Assembly (NCBI GenBank): GCA_900757295.1
Contig: CAAENH010000122.1
Span: forward strand, 1-25,581
Direction: 5' to 3'
DNA: 25,581 nucleotides
Source of the DNA: Bacilli bacterium
Lineage (GTDB): Bacteria; Bacillota_I; Bacilli_A; RF39; UBA660
The position numbers were made by a program, and so were the translations under genes. Shown here piece after piece: positions 9,027-16,698 of this stretch; position 1 is the first letter of the stretch, and every line of letters starts with the position of its first letter. The notes beneath the pieces are model-generated. The model searched no databases. It was not told where the DNA came from and saw only the letters and a program-made list of their open reading frames with translations.

Positions 9027-10385
9027 ATGAAACAATTATTATCTGGATTATTTTTATTTTTGATAGGAATTTTACTGTTTAATATGGTAGATGAAAACAA
9101 AAATATCGTGTTTGATTCCAAAAATTCATTGAATTTAAAAGCTTCAAACAAAAAGAAAACTAATAAGCCTAAATATATTAAAGTAAACCAAGAGCAAGCT
9201 ACTGATGAATTAATTGAACCTGAATTAGTCGAAACAATAGCTTATACTAAAAACGATGTTTCAACTGAAGTAGAACAACCTATAGTTCAAATTAATAAAA
9301 ATAATGAACTGGAAAATGAAAATAATATTGAAGAAAATAATGTTCAAAATACAGAAATTATTGATAATCTTAATAATAAAATTATTGAAACTAAAACAAT
9401 ATTGGAACAAAGTGATAATTTAGAAACTATTTCTTCAAGTGTTGAAAATTTAATAAATGAGAAAAATAATAACTTGTCATTATTAAACAACGATATAATT
9501 GCTCAAATTGATGAATTAAATGAAAATAGTTTGAAAATTAAAAATATTAATGATTTTATGAAGCAATCAGTGGTTACAATAGATGAAGCAAATAATAAAA
9601 GTTCGATTGAAAAATTAAAACAAAATATTATAAATGAAAATATTCAAAGTAAGATTGAAAATATTAATAATGTTAATTTAAAAACAAAATATGAGAGTGA
9701 TTTAAGCAATATCAAAAAAATAGTAGAAGATAATAATAAACCAGAAGTAAATATTGAAGATAATCAAACTTATGATCATGATTTGTTATTGGAAATAAAA
9801 GACGAAAATGATTATCAAGTTTATTTAAACAATAATAAAATTACTAATTTAACTATATCAGAAAATGGACAATATAATTTAGTTATAGTAGATAAAGCTT
9901 TAAATGAAGCTAATATCAATTTTTCTATTAATAAAAATGAAGTTAATAAAGATATATTAGAAGTGAAATTAGATGATGAAAATTTTAGTTATCCAATGAA
10001 AAATTACTATGTTACTCAATATTTTAGTGGCAAAAATAATCATATGGGTATTGACTTTGGAAGTTATAATAAAAAAGAGCCAATATATCCAATAGCTCAA
10101 GGTGAAGTGGTTTACGTTGGTAAGGATAAATATGGCGCTAATGTGGTTAAAATCAAACATAATTTGAAGAATCAACAATTATTTTCTACATATGCTCATA
10201 TGAGTGAAGTATATTTAACAAAAAATCAAATTGTAACTAAAGATACTTTGCTAGGACTAATGGGTTCAACAGGTAATTCTACTGGCCCTCATTTACATTT
10301 AGAAATGACTACTTGTGATTGGACTTATGACTGTAGTTATAATACTTATAAAAATAGTCTTGTGAATCCTCTAGATTACTTTTAA
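9027..10385 (+). CDS. Membrane-anchored M23 family peptidoglycan endopeptidase
   Basis: The 452-aa protein has one N-terminal membrane segment (residues 4-20) and a long Asn/Glu/Lys/Ile-rich, probably helical region from 80 to 240. A small beta-type region lies at 255-300, and a C-terminal M23 (LytM/peptidase) domain spans 320-452. The zinc ligands His339 and Asp343 (HMGIDFG) and His424 (HLHLE), plus the catalytic His391 (YAHMS), are all present, so it should cut peptide cross-bridges outside the membrane. I chose the ATG at 9027, preceded by AAGGGAGGTGATG, over an ATG at 8955-8957... upstream reading, which would begin inside the preceding terminator. The long spacer suggests reach into the wall. 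A TATAAT at 9005-9010 may be its -10. It ends tail to tail with the next gene, overlapping its stop. Confidence 0.9.
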   Translation: MKQLLSGLFLFLIGILLFNMVDENKNIVFDSKNSLNLKASNKKKTNKPKYIKVNQEQATDELIEPELVETIAYTKNDVSTEVEQPIVQINKNNELENENNIEENNVQNTEIIDNLNNKIIETKTILEQSDNLETISSSVENLINEKNNNLSLLNNDIIAQIDELNENSLKIKNINDFMKQSVVTIDEANNKSSIEKLKQNIINENIQSKIENINNVNLKTKYESDLSNIKKIVEDNNKPEVNIEDNQTYDHDLLLEIKDENDYQVYLNNNKITNLTISENGQYNLVIVDKALNEANINFSINKNEVNKDILEVKLDDENFSYPMKNYYVTQYFSGKNNHMGIDFGSYNKKEPIYPIAQGEVVYVGKDKYGANVVKIKHNLKNQQLFSTYAHMSEVYLTKNQIVTKDTLLGLMGSTGNSTGPHLHLEMTTCDWTYDCSYNTYKNSLVNPLDYF

Positions 10386-10750
10386 TTATCTTTCTTCCGA
10401 TTTATGCCAATAATAGATCCCATTATATTTGAAAGAATTAGAATTAAGTAATATATAAAAGTATTAACACTTATGTTAGTTACAAAAAATATTAAACTAA
10501 TTAATAACAGTAATATAGTTAGCATAGCTCCGTTTTTTATGCCACAAAGCCATCCCTTAGATGTTGAAGTTTTACCTTTTTTAATCCCTATAATAAAAAA
10601 TACTATTATCATTAAAATCGTTGTTATAACATTTAAAGCATTTATACTAATTGATGTAATTAAATTAATAAATGCACTCAATAAGCTTAAAGTTAGTGTT
10701 ATTAAAAGAAAATATCCTAATGTTTTTAAATAAGAAAAAATATTTTTCAT
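10382..10750 (-). CDS. TIGR04086 family membrane protein (YrzE-like)
   Basis: The 122-aa protein has four hydrophobic segments and the family feature of a cytosolic loop KKGKTSTSKGWLCGIKNGAM near 57-76 between the second and third segments. This Gly/Lys-rich loop with KG..G...G is typical of TIGR04086 proteins such as Bacillus YrzE. Function is unknown. AGGTGATTTT precedes the ATG. The gene is inverted relative to its neighbours and its stop codon overlaps that of the M23 gene with no terminator between. In Bacillus the same family lies near tgt and next to a DUF421 gene, as here. Confidence 0.8.
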   Translation of the reverse strand: MKNIFSYLKTLGYFLLITLTLSLLSAFINLITSISINALNVITTILMIIVFFIIGIKKGKTSTSKGWLCGIKNGAMLTILLLLISLIFFVTNISVNTFIYYLILILSNIMGSIIGINRKKDN

Positions 10751-10823
10751 AAAATCACCTTAATAAATACTATGTAATGTTTAAAAAAATATGTTTTGTT
10801 TCATAATAATTGTAGGTGATAGA

Positions 10824-11471
10824 ATGGAATTAGCTACAGTTGTATTTAGGACAACACTATTTTATTTTTTTATAGTACTGGCATATAGAATAATGGGAAA
10901 AAGAGAAATTGGCCAATTAGGAATAATAGATTTAATTGTTTCTATATTAATAGCTGAATTAGTTGCTATAAGTATCGAAAATACTAAAGATTCAATTTTA
11001 TTAACTATAATACCTATATCTTTATTAGTTGTTTTAGAGTTGGTATTAGCTTTTGTATCTATAAAATCAAGAAACTTTAGAAGTGCTTTTGGAGGTAAGC
11101 CATCGTTAATTATTTATTGTGGCAAAATTAACTTTAAAGAGATGGTGAAGCAAAGATATAGTATGGATGATCTTTTACTAGAATTAAGACAACGTGAAAT
11201 AAAATCAATTGAAGATGTTGAATATGCTTTTTTAGAGCCTAATGGGAAATTATCAATTTTTAAATATAATATATTCAGGCTAAATAGTAGTTATCCAATG
11301 CCTTTAATTGTTGATGGAGAAATTCAAGAAAAAGTATTAAAATATATCCATAAAAATAAATTATGGCTTACTAATACTCTAAAAATGAAAAATCTTAAAA
11401 TAGATGATGTTTTCTATTGTTTTTATAAGAAACATAAACTTTATATTATTAAAAGAAGTGATTTGATATGA
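10824..11471 (+). CDS. DUF421 (YetF/YrbG-like) membrane protein
   Basis: The 215-aa protein starts with three hydrophobic segments and the family signature RIMGKREIGQLGIIDLIVSI near residues 20-40. It continues with the soluble DUF421 domain, including GKPSLIIYCGKINFKEM and the MDDLLLELRQREIKSIEDVEYAFLEPNGKLS block (only the pattern matters). Family members form small membrane-attached proteins linked to spore or envelope properties in Bacillus, without a defined reaction. The ATG at 10824 is preceded by AGGTGAT at 10814-10820 and removes an unlikely 11-residue extension. Its stop overlaps the next ATG in ATGA, so it is coupled to the deacetylase gene. Confidence 0.9.
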   Translation: MELATVVFRTTLFYFFIVLAYRIMGKREIGQLGIIDLIVSILIAELVAISIENTKDSILLTIIPISLLVVLELVLAFVSIKSRNFRSAFGGKPSLIIYCGKINFKEMVKQRYSMDDLLLELRQREIKSIEDVEYAFLEPNGKLSIFKYNIFRLNSSYPMPLIVDGEIQEKVLKYIHKNKLWLTNTLKMKNLKIDDVFYCFYKKHKLYIIKRSDLI

Positions 11472-12163
11472 AAAAATATATAAAAATTCTTTTAATTGCT
11501 TTTATTTTAATTAGTTTAGGATATGTTCAATATAAAAGTCCAAATAATCAAAATACTAAACAGGTTTTTAATGAAAGTAAAAAATATGTGGCTCTAACGT
11601 TTGATGATGGACCTCATTATAAAAATACTAAGCTTTTATTAGATGGATTAAGAGAAAGAAATGTTAAAGCAACATTCTTTATTGTTGGTCAAAATATTGA
11701 AGGCAATGAAGAAATTTTGAAGCAGATGAAAGAAGATGGCCATTTAATAGGAAATCATACATATTCTCATAAAAATTTATTTAGATTAAGTAAAACCAGA
11801 ATACTAAATGAAATAGAAAAAACAAATGTTCTTATTACTTCGATAACCGGTGAAGTTCCATCATATTTTCGACCAAGTTATGGAAATAGTAATGATAAAA
11901 TAGAACATCTTACTGAAATGAAAACTGTTTTATGGAATTGTGACTCGTTAGATTGGAAATTAAGGAATTCTAATAGAATCACTAAGCGAGTATTAAATAG
12001 TGTTCATGATGGAAGTATTATTTTAATGCATGATATATATAAGACAAGTGTAAATGCTGCTTTAGATATTATAGATAGGTTAGAAAAAGAGGGATATGAA
12101 TTCGTAACAGTTGAAGAATTGGCTAAACTAAATGCTGAAGTTAATGCCAATTTGCTATATTAA
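11468..12163 (+). CDS. Polysaccharide deacetylase, PgdA/NodB type
   Basis: The 231-aa protein has an N-terminal signal anchor at about residues 5-20 and a NodB domain from 38. All family motifs are visible: LTFDDGP with Asp46 and Asp47, HTYSH with metal ligands His97 and His101, RPSYG at 135-139, CDSLDW near 158-163 and LMHD with His188. It should remove acetyl groups from N-acetylglucosamine or N-acetylmuramic acid in peptidoglycan on the outer side of the membrane. That commonly gives lysozyme resistance or marks septal and spore wall. It overlaps the DUF421 stop by four bases. Substrate choice (peptidoglycan rather than another polymer) is inferred from the surrounding wall enzymes. Confidence 0.92.
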   Translation: MKKYIKILLIAFILISLGYVQYKSPNNQNTKQVFNESKKYVALTFDDGPHYKNTKLLLDGLRERNVKATFFIVGQNIEGNEEILKQMKEDGHLIGNHTYSHKNLFRLSKTRILNEIEKTNVLITSITGEVPSYFRPSYGNSNDKIEHLTEMKTVLWNCDSLDWKLRNSNRITKRVLNSVHDGSIILMHDIYKTSVNAALDIIDRLEKEGYEFVTVEELAKLNAEVNANLLY

Positions 12164-12186
12164 AGAAAATATGTTATAATTTTCTT
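12152..12186 (+). promoter_or_regulatory. Promoter of the glucosaminidase-like gene
   Basis: TTGCTA at 12152-12157 and TATAAT at 12175-12180 are 17 bases apart, with TG at -14 making an extended -10. The -35 lies inside the end of the deacetylase gene. An inverted repeat AAGAAAAT (12163-12170) and ATTTTCTT (12179-12186) frames the -10 and could be an operator or weak terminator. Confidence 0.55.
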
Positions 12187-12211
12187 ACTCAGTTAATGAG
12201 AGGAATTATCT

Positions 12212-13102
12212 ATGAAATTAAATTTTAGAAAAATTATAAATAACAAAACTAAGAAAGTAGGGCAGATTAGTGTCTTACTAATCGCAACTTTTTTAATAGG
12301 TGGAGTAAGTGTTTCACAATATGCGACTTCTAATGATGAGCAGCAAGTTGCTAAGTATTTGCCAAATAATTTAGATCAAGTAGAACAAACAAATGTTAGT
12401 GAAGAAGAAAAAAAGACTAATTTAGACTTATTTTTAGAAACAAATGAAGAACAAATTAGATTTTTCTCTACTATTTTTGATATGAATTATGATGATGTGA
12501 TAAATAAAATTAAGGAAATAAATGTTGATGCTGATAATATAAATGCTAATAATATTGGGTTACTAAAAGATGAAGGTGGATATGTTATTAATTATCAAAG
12601 TGTAGATAGAGGGATATTAGAACTATTCTTGAAATTAGAGGAAACTAATCCTGAAATGATAACATATAGTTATCGCCCATGTACTAAAAATCCTGAATAT
12701 ATTGAAGCAATAATACAATATTTTAGTTCACTTTATAATAATGTTGATCATAAATTAATGCTAAGTATTGCCGCAGCTGAGAGTGGATATTTTACAGCAG
12801 GCAATATGTTAGATAAAAACAATATTTATGGTGGAATGGGTTCAAATGGTTTGATTACTTATAAAAATATTGAATATGGAGTTATGCAATATATAAAAAA
12901 AATGTCAGAGCAATATTATGATAGAGGTTTAAATACTGTAGAAACAATTGGCTATGTATTTTGCCCTAAAAATGTAAATGGAGTAAAAACTGTTAGTAGT
13001 CATTGGGTTAATTTAGTAAATAAAGCTTTAGCAGTATACAATTATGATATTAGATATGTAAGCGTTGCTCAAATAAATGATTTAGGTAATAATGAAATTT
13101 AG
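12212..13102 (+). CDS. Exported glucosaminidase/lysozyme-like protein
   Basis: The 296-aa protein has a signal sequence or anchor at residues 17-37 (ISVLLIATFLIGGVSV) and an acidic, probably helical part to about 150. The C-terminal domain shows LSIAAAESGYF with the likely catalytic Glu190, followed by NNIYGGMG and a regularly spaced YGVMQYIKKMSEQYYDRG and HWVNLVNKALAVYN. This follows the pattern of N-acetylglucosaminidase domains of the lysozyme fold (Glucosaminidase, PF01832). It would hydrolyse the glycan strands. Cys157 and Cys252 could pair outside the cell. The gene is preceded by its own promoter and GAGAGGAA, and closed by a terminator. Exact bond specificity cannot be told. Confidence 0.78.
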   Translation: MKLNFRKIINNKTKKVGQISVLLIATFLIGGVSVSQYATSNDEQQVAKYLPNNLDQVEQTNVSEEEKKTNLDLFLETNEEQIRFFSTIFDMNYDDVINKIKEINVDADNINANNIGLLKDEGGYVINYQSVDRGILELFLKLEETNPEMITYSYRPCTKNPEYIEAIIQYFSSLYNNVDHKLMLSIAAAESGYFTAGNMLDKNNIYGGMGSNGLITYKNIEYGVMQYIKKMSEQYYDRGLNTVETIGYVFCPKNVNGVKTVSSHWVNLVNKALAVYNYDIRYVSVAQINDLGNNEI

Positions 13103-13132
13103 GAAAATAATTTTTTGATTATTTTCTTTTTT
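13103..13132 (+). terminator. Terminator after the glucosaminidase-like gene
   Basis: Arms GAAAATAA (13103-13110) and TTATTTTC (13119-13126) are followed by six T. The -35 box of the next promoter lies in the loop and 3' arm. Confidence 0.6.
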
Positions 13133-13143
13133 CATGATATAAT
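13115..13143 (+). promoter_or_regulatory. herA-like gene promoter (TTGATT, 17 bp, TGATATAAT)
   Basis: TTGATT at 13115-13120 and TATAAT at 13138-13143, with an upstream TG, form a strong extended -10 promoter just behind the preceding terminator. Confidence 0.55.
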
Positions 13144-13169
13144 TTTTTCATAATAAAGAGGAGTTGATT

Positions 13170-15026
13170 ATGATGTTTGGAAACATCAAATATATAAGTG
13201 ATAATGAAGCTCATGTTATTAATGCTGCTGGCGTTGACATGAGTGGAGATTTAATGAATGTTCACGTAATATTTGAAGACAATACTCAAAAAGTCTTAGG
13301 TGAAGTTACTGAAGTAAATGATCAAGTAATAAAAATTAGATTTTTAGGTGAATTTATAAATGGAAAATATATAAGTGGTGTTATAAGAAAACCAAAATTA
13401 TCTTCAAAGATTAGAGTTATAACAGATGATGAACTTACTGAATTAATGGGAGAAGATTCTAACCAAACATTTTTATTAGGTACTAGCTCTATTTATAATG
13501 GGCATCCAGTATATGTAGATATTAATCAATTTTTTGCTAACCATGCTGCCATTTTTGGTAATACTGGTTCTGGTAAGTCATGTGGTGTAGCAAGATTAGT
13601 TCAAAATATTTTCCACAATAAAAATATGATACCTTATAATGCAAATCTATTTATTTTTGATGCATACGGAGAATATAAAACAGCTTTTCAAAATATTAAT
13701 CAGATAAATCCATATTTTAGTTACAAGTTCATTACTACTAATCCAACAGATCCAACTGACTCAAAGTTACAAATCCCTGTTCACTTACTTAATTTAGATG
13801 ATTGGTCACTATTTTTACAAGCAAGTAGTCATAGTCAAATTCCAATTATAGAGCGAACTTTAAAACTAGCTAGAATATTTGCTAAAAACGATGATAGAGC
13901 AATGAAATATAAAAACCATTTAATTGCCAAAGCTTTATTAGCAGTTTTGTTCTCTAATCAAACAACTGCTCATAAAAAAAATGAAGTATTTACAATAATT
14001 GAAGCTTGTAGTACTCCAGAGTTCAGTTTTGACTCTCAAATTCAAGGATTAGGATATACAAGAGTATTTAGTGAATGTTTTGAAATTGACTCAAATGGTA
14101 ATTTTGGGGAAAGTGTTTTAATAACTGAGTATATATTAAAGCATATAGATGATACTTTAGAAACAACACCAGAACCAACTGATTCTTTCTATACTTTAGT
14201 TGATTTTAGCAAAGCTATGGAATTTACTTTAATATCTGAAGGTTTCCAAAATAACCAACAAGTATATGATGATGCAATGCTTTTAAAAGTTAGATTACAT
14301 TCAGTAATAAATAGTAAAATTGGAACTTTCTTTAATTATGATAAACCAATAACAATGGACGGATATATATCATCCTTAGTAGCAGTAAGTAATAATAAAA
14401 AAGCACAAATTATTAATATTAACTTAGAAGATGTTGATGATACGTATGCTAAAGTTATTGTTAAAATAATTGCTCGTTTTTGTTTTGAATTTGCTAAATC
14501 TCGTAAAGAAAGAGCTTCAATACCATTTAATTTATTTGTAGAAGAAGCGCATAGATATATTCAGAAAGATACGGATACATTCCTAATTGGTTATAATATT
14601 TTTGATCGTATTGCTAAAGAAGGACGTAAATATGGAGTGCTTTTAGATATCGTTACCCAAAGGCCAGTAGAACTATCAGATACTGTTATCGCTCAATGTT
14701 CTAACTTCTTGATATTCAAAATGACCCATCCTTTAGATATTGAATATATTCGTAAGATGTTACCTAATATTTCTAGTGATGTATTAGACAAGCAAAAAGT
14801 TCTACAACCAGGTAACTGTGTAGGATTTGGAAGTGCATTTAAAATTAATATGATTATTAAAATGGAAATGCCAAATCCAAGCCCATATTCAAATTCATGT
14901 AATGTTTCAGCAAGATGGAGATTACCTCAACAAAGTACAAATATAAATCCTAGTGCAGTAGCTAGTGCTCAAGCTGCTCAAAATGGAGCTTTACCAGGAG
15001 CTATTAATCCAATAATGCCGAATTAA
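13170..15026 (+). CDS. HerA-type P-loop ATPase (DUF87)
   Basis: The protein of 618 aa has an N-terminal beta-barrel (HAS-barrel-like) region to about residue 80. The HerA/FtsK-type ATPase core carries Walker A GNTGSGKS at 130-137, Walker B FVEEAHRYI near 460, and the stretches RIAKEGRKYG and DIVTQRPVELSDTV. A Pro/Ala/Gln-rich tail of about 45 residues ends the protein. HerA proteins are hexameric DNA translocases, in archaea working with NurA nuclease and in some bacteria with defence nucleases. No NurA, Sir2 or DUF4297-type partner gene is seen here, so this looks like the stand-alone bacterial form of unknown role. The ATG at 13170 follows AGAGGAG by six bases; a TTG at 13164 lies too close to it. 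Confidence 0.88.
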   Translation: MMFGNIKYISDNEAHVINAAGVDMSGDLMNVHVIFEDNTQKVLGEVTEVNDQVIKIRFLGEFINGKYISGVIRKPKLSSKIRVITDDELTELMGEDSNQTFLLGTSSIYNGHPVYVDINQFFANHAAIFGNTGSGKSCGVARLVQNIFHNKNMIPYNANLFIFDAYGEYKTAFQNINQINPYFSYKFITTNPTDPTDSKLQIPVHLLNLDDWSLFLQASSHSQIPIIERTLKLARIFAKNDDRAMKYKNHLIAKALLAVLFSNQTTAHKKNEVFTIIEACSTPEFSFDSQIQGLGYTRVFSECFEIDSNGNFGESVLITEYILKHIDDTLETTPEPTDSFYTLVDFSKAMEFTLISEGFQNNQQVYDDAMLLKVRLHSVINSKIGTFFNYDKPITMDGYISSLVAVSNNKKAQIININLEDVDDTYAKVIVKIIARFCFEFAKSRKERASIPFNLFVEEAHRYIQKDTDTFLIGYNIFDRIAKEGRKYGVLLDIVTQRPVELSDTVIAQCSNFLIFKMTHPLDIEYIRKMLPNISSDVLDKQKVLQPGNCVGFGSAFKINMIIKMEMPNPSPYSNSCNVSARWRLPQQSTNINPSAVASAQAAQNGALPGAINPIMPN

Positions 15027-15060
15027 AAGAAGATATTTCACTATCTTCTTTTTGTTTTTT
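15026..15060. terminator. Bidirectional terminator between convergent genes
   Basis: A 10-bp stem (15026-15035 with 15042-15051, loop TTTCAC) follows the HerA stop and ends in a T-rich run. The stop codon of the convergent 215-aa gene (15041-15043) lies in its 3' arm. On the minus strand the flanking A-run of the plus strand is short, so termination there may be weaker. Confidence 0.65.
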
Positions 15061-15688
15061 TGTAAGACTGAGATTTTTTTACATCATCTATACTATGCAA
15101 AATGCTTTTAATATCAAAAAACGTTAAATTTTTAATATTATTTATATTTAAGTATCCTTCTTCACAAAGCATATTTTCTAATTTTGATACTAGCTTATAT
15201 TTTCTAGCCCCACATAAAGAGTTTAATGAAAGTTGTACTAGCTCATCATCGGTAAGATATTCATTTATTATGTTAGCATTTTCTAAAAATAATCTATTTT
15301 TTGCCATATCTTCTTTTAAGCATATGCTATCTGCTAAATTATTACATACACCAAATGATATCAATGCTACTAAACCAAAAACAGCTTGATTTTTGAAAGA
15401 TGAGTTAGCAATCAATATCTCCATTAATTTAGATGCCATTATATTAGAACCTTCAAGTAACAATATAGTTTTGATTATCATAAAGAGCATGTCTTTATTG
15501 TCTCTATGGTATGCTATAACTTGTTTTTGCATTTTTAATAACAACTTTTCAATATTCTCAGGATTTTTATCCATTAGTTTAAAATCATTATTAGCAAAAT
15601 TAACTTTTATTTTATTGTCATCTACATATTCAAAGTCTGTAATAAAATTACGCGCTTCATTTTGTGTCAAATCTGCATATGGTAACAT
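15041..15688 (-). CDS. Unknown 215-aa protein convergent with the HerA gene
   Basis: I do not recognise this protein. It starts MLPYADLTQNEARNFITDF and carries a short beta-type segment (NKIKVNFANNDFKLM) near 25-39. A mostly helical body follows, with one hydrophobic stretch AVFGLVALISFGVCNNLADS near 100-119 that could be a buried helix or one membrane span. It ends in a very basic tail, KKSQSYKKTKRR. A good promoter lies upstream and AAGGGG precedes the ATG by 11 bases, a long but acceptable spacing. It stands alone, tail to tail with the HerA gene and head to head with the 6S RNA gene. The basic tail could bind nucleic acid, which is inference only. Confidence 0.75.
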   Translation of the reverse strand: MLPYADLTQNEARNFITDFEYVDDNKIKVNFANNDFKLMDKNPENIEKLLLKMQKQVIAYHRDNKDMLFMIIKTILLLEGSNIMASKLMEILIANSSFKNQAVFGLVALISFGVCNNLADSICLKEDMAKNRLFLENANIINEYLTDDELVQLSLNSLCGARKYKLVSKLENMLCEEGYLNINNIKNLTFFDIKSILHSIDDVKKSQSYKKTKRR

Positions 15689-15719
15689 TTTATAATCAAC
15701 CCCTTTTTTAATGGGTCTT

Positions 15720-15747
15720 ATATTATCACAAATATTAAAAAAGTCAA
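15720..15747 (-). promoter_or_regulatory. Promoter of the 215-aa gene
   Basis: On the minus strand TTGACT (15747-15742) and TAATAT (15725-15720) are 16 bases apart, with a TG before the -10 box giving an extended -10. Confidence 0.5.
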
Positions 15748-15762
15748 TAAAAAAGAAATATA

Positions 15763-15792
15763 TTGTATATTTTATAAATATTATGCTATAAT
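15763..15792 (+). promoter_or_regulatory. 6S RNA promoter (TTGTAT, 18 bp, TGCTATAAT)
   Basis: TTGTAT at 15763-15768 and TATAAT at 15787-15792, with TG at 15784-15785, place transcription start near 15799, exactly where the closing stem of the RNA begins. Confidence 0.65.
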
Positions 15793-15798
15793 AATAAT

Positions 15799-15975
15799 AC
15801 CTAGAGTAATTGGTTTGTTTTACATAAAACCGACTAAGTGATACATTGGGAATCTAATTGCATTTTCGTGTTGAATACTGAGCCATTAAGTGATTCAGGA
15901 TCCTAACAATTTGCATGTGATGCCCACCTCGCGTGAGCGGGTTTTTATCACAGCAAACTAATCTCTAGGTTTTTA
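15799..15975 (+). ncRNA. ssrS: 6S RNA
   Basis: The roughly 175-base segment is the most GC-rich non-coding stretch of the window. Its ends pair in a long closing stem: CCTAGAG (15800-15806) with CTCTAGG (15963-15969), and inside it TTGGTTTG with CAAACTAA. A hairpin-bearing region with CCCACCTC and GAGCGGG (about 15924-15943) fits the 3' side of the central bubble of Gram-positive 6S RNA, and a T run follows the closing stem as terminator. 6S RNA mimics an open promoter and holds the housekeeping RNA polymerase in slow growth. Position directly before tcdA and near rarA matches Bacillus, where bsrA lies between yrvM and yrvN. I could not run a covariance model; other structured RNAs are less likely. 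Confidence 0.82.
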
Positions 15976-15990
15976 TTTGGAGTGTTATAT

Positions 15991-16698
15991 ATGAATGAAT
16001 TTGATAGATTTAAATTACTAATTGGAGAAAATAATTTTAATATAATAAAAAATAAAAGGATACTTATTGTTGGAGTAGGGGGAGTAGGTGGATATGTTTT
16101 AGAAACATTAGCTCGATCTGGAATAGAAAATATTACTATTATTGATAATGATATAATTGATATTACTAATTTAAATAGACAAATAATTTCATTAAATAAT
16201 AATGTTGGAAGTAATAAAGTTGATGTTGCTAAAGAAAGAATATTAAAAATCAATTCTAAAGCAAATATAAAGCCAATACAAGCCTTTTTAAATAAAGATA
16301 ATATAAGTATACTAGACGAACTCAAATTCGATTATATAGTCGATTGTTGTGATACAATTGAGACTAAGATATTATTGATAAAATATTGCCTAAAAAATAA
16401 TATAAAAATTATTTCTTCAATGGGTGCAGGAAAAAGATTAGATGCTACTCAAGTTTGCATTTCAAGATTAGATAAAACTTTTAATGATCCTTTAGCTAAA
16501 GTTATTAGAAAAAGATTAAATAAAGAACATATTTCATTAAAAATACCTGTTGTATTTAGTAAAGAAACTCCTTTGAATATTAAAAGTGATGTTATTGCAT
16601 CTTGTTCCTATATACCCGCAACTTTTGGCTTATTTATTACTAATTATATAATTAATGACATAATAAAAGATTATCAAAACGATAATCTAAATATTTAA
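15991..16698 (+). CDS. tcdA: tRNA t6A cyclodehydratase TcdA (ThiF/E1-like)
   Basis: The 235-aa enzyme uses ATP to cyclise N6-threonylcarbamoyladenosine at tRNA position 37. It has the E1-like Rossmann motif VGVGGVGGYVLETLARSG from residue 27, then IDNDIIDITNLNRQI with the Arg used in adenylation. DYIVDCCDTIETK and SSMGAGKRLDATQV follow, and a C-terminal ASCSYIPATFGLF is typical of the family. It is slightly short for the family (about 250-270). The ATG at 15991, after TTGGAGTG, is preferred over the GTG at 15982, which is part of that ribosome binding site. It begins 15 bases after the 6S RNA terminator, so read-through from the 6S promoter is a plausible way to express it. Confidence 0.9.
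   Translation: MNEFDRFKLLIGENNFNIIKNKRILIVGVGGVGGYVLETLARSGIENITIIDNDIIDITNLNRQIISLNNNVGSNKVDVAKERILKINSKANIKPIQAFLNKDNISILDELKFDYIVDCCDTIETKILLIKYCLKNNIKIISSMGAGKRLDATQVCISRLDKTFNDPLAKVIRKRLNKEHISLKIPVVFSKETPLNIKSDVIASCSYIPATFGLFITNYIINDIIKDYQNDNLNI

Noticed and set aside
9027..10385. SpoIIQ-type M23 protein proving sporulation
   Set aside because: The anchored M23 layout is similar, but SpoIIQ identity cannot be shown by eye and the zinc site here is complete; no other clear sporulation gene besides a SpoIIM-like one is present.
13170..15688. HerA plus adjacent gene as an antiphage defence system
   Set aside because: The genes are convergent, not an operon, and the neighbour shows no Sir2, DUF4297 or nuclease motif; the surroundings are housekeeping genes.
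15799..15975. Signal recognition particle RNA, T-box or another riboswitch instead of 6S RNA
   Set aside because: No SRP apical tetraloop region and no T-box sequence were seen; the long closing stem, central bubble and neighbours fit 6S RNA better.
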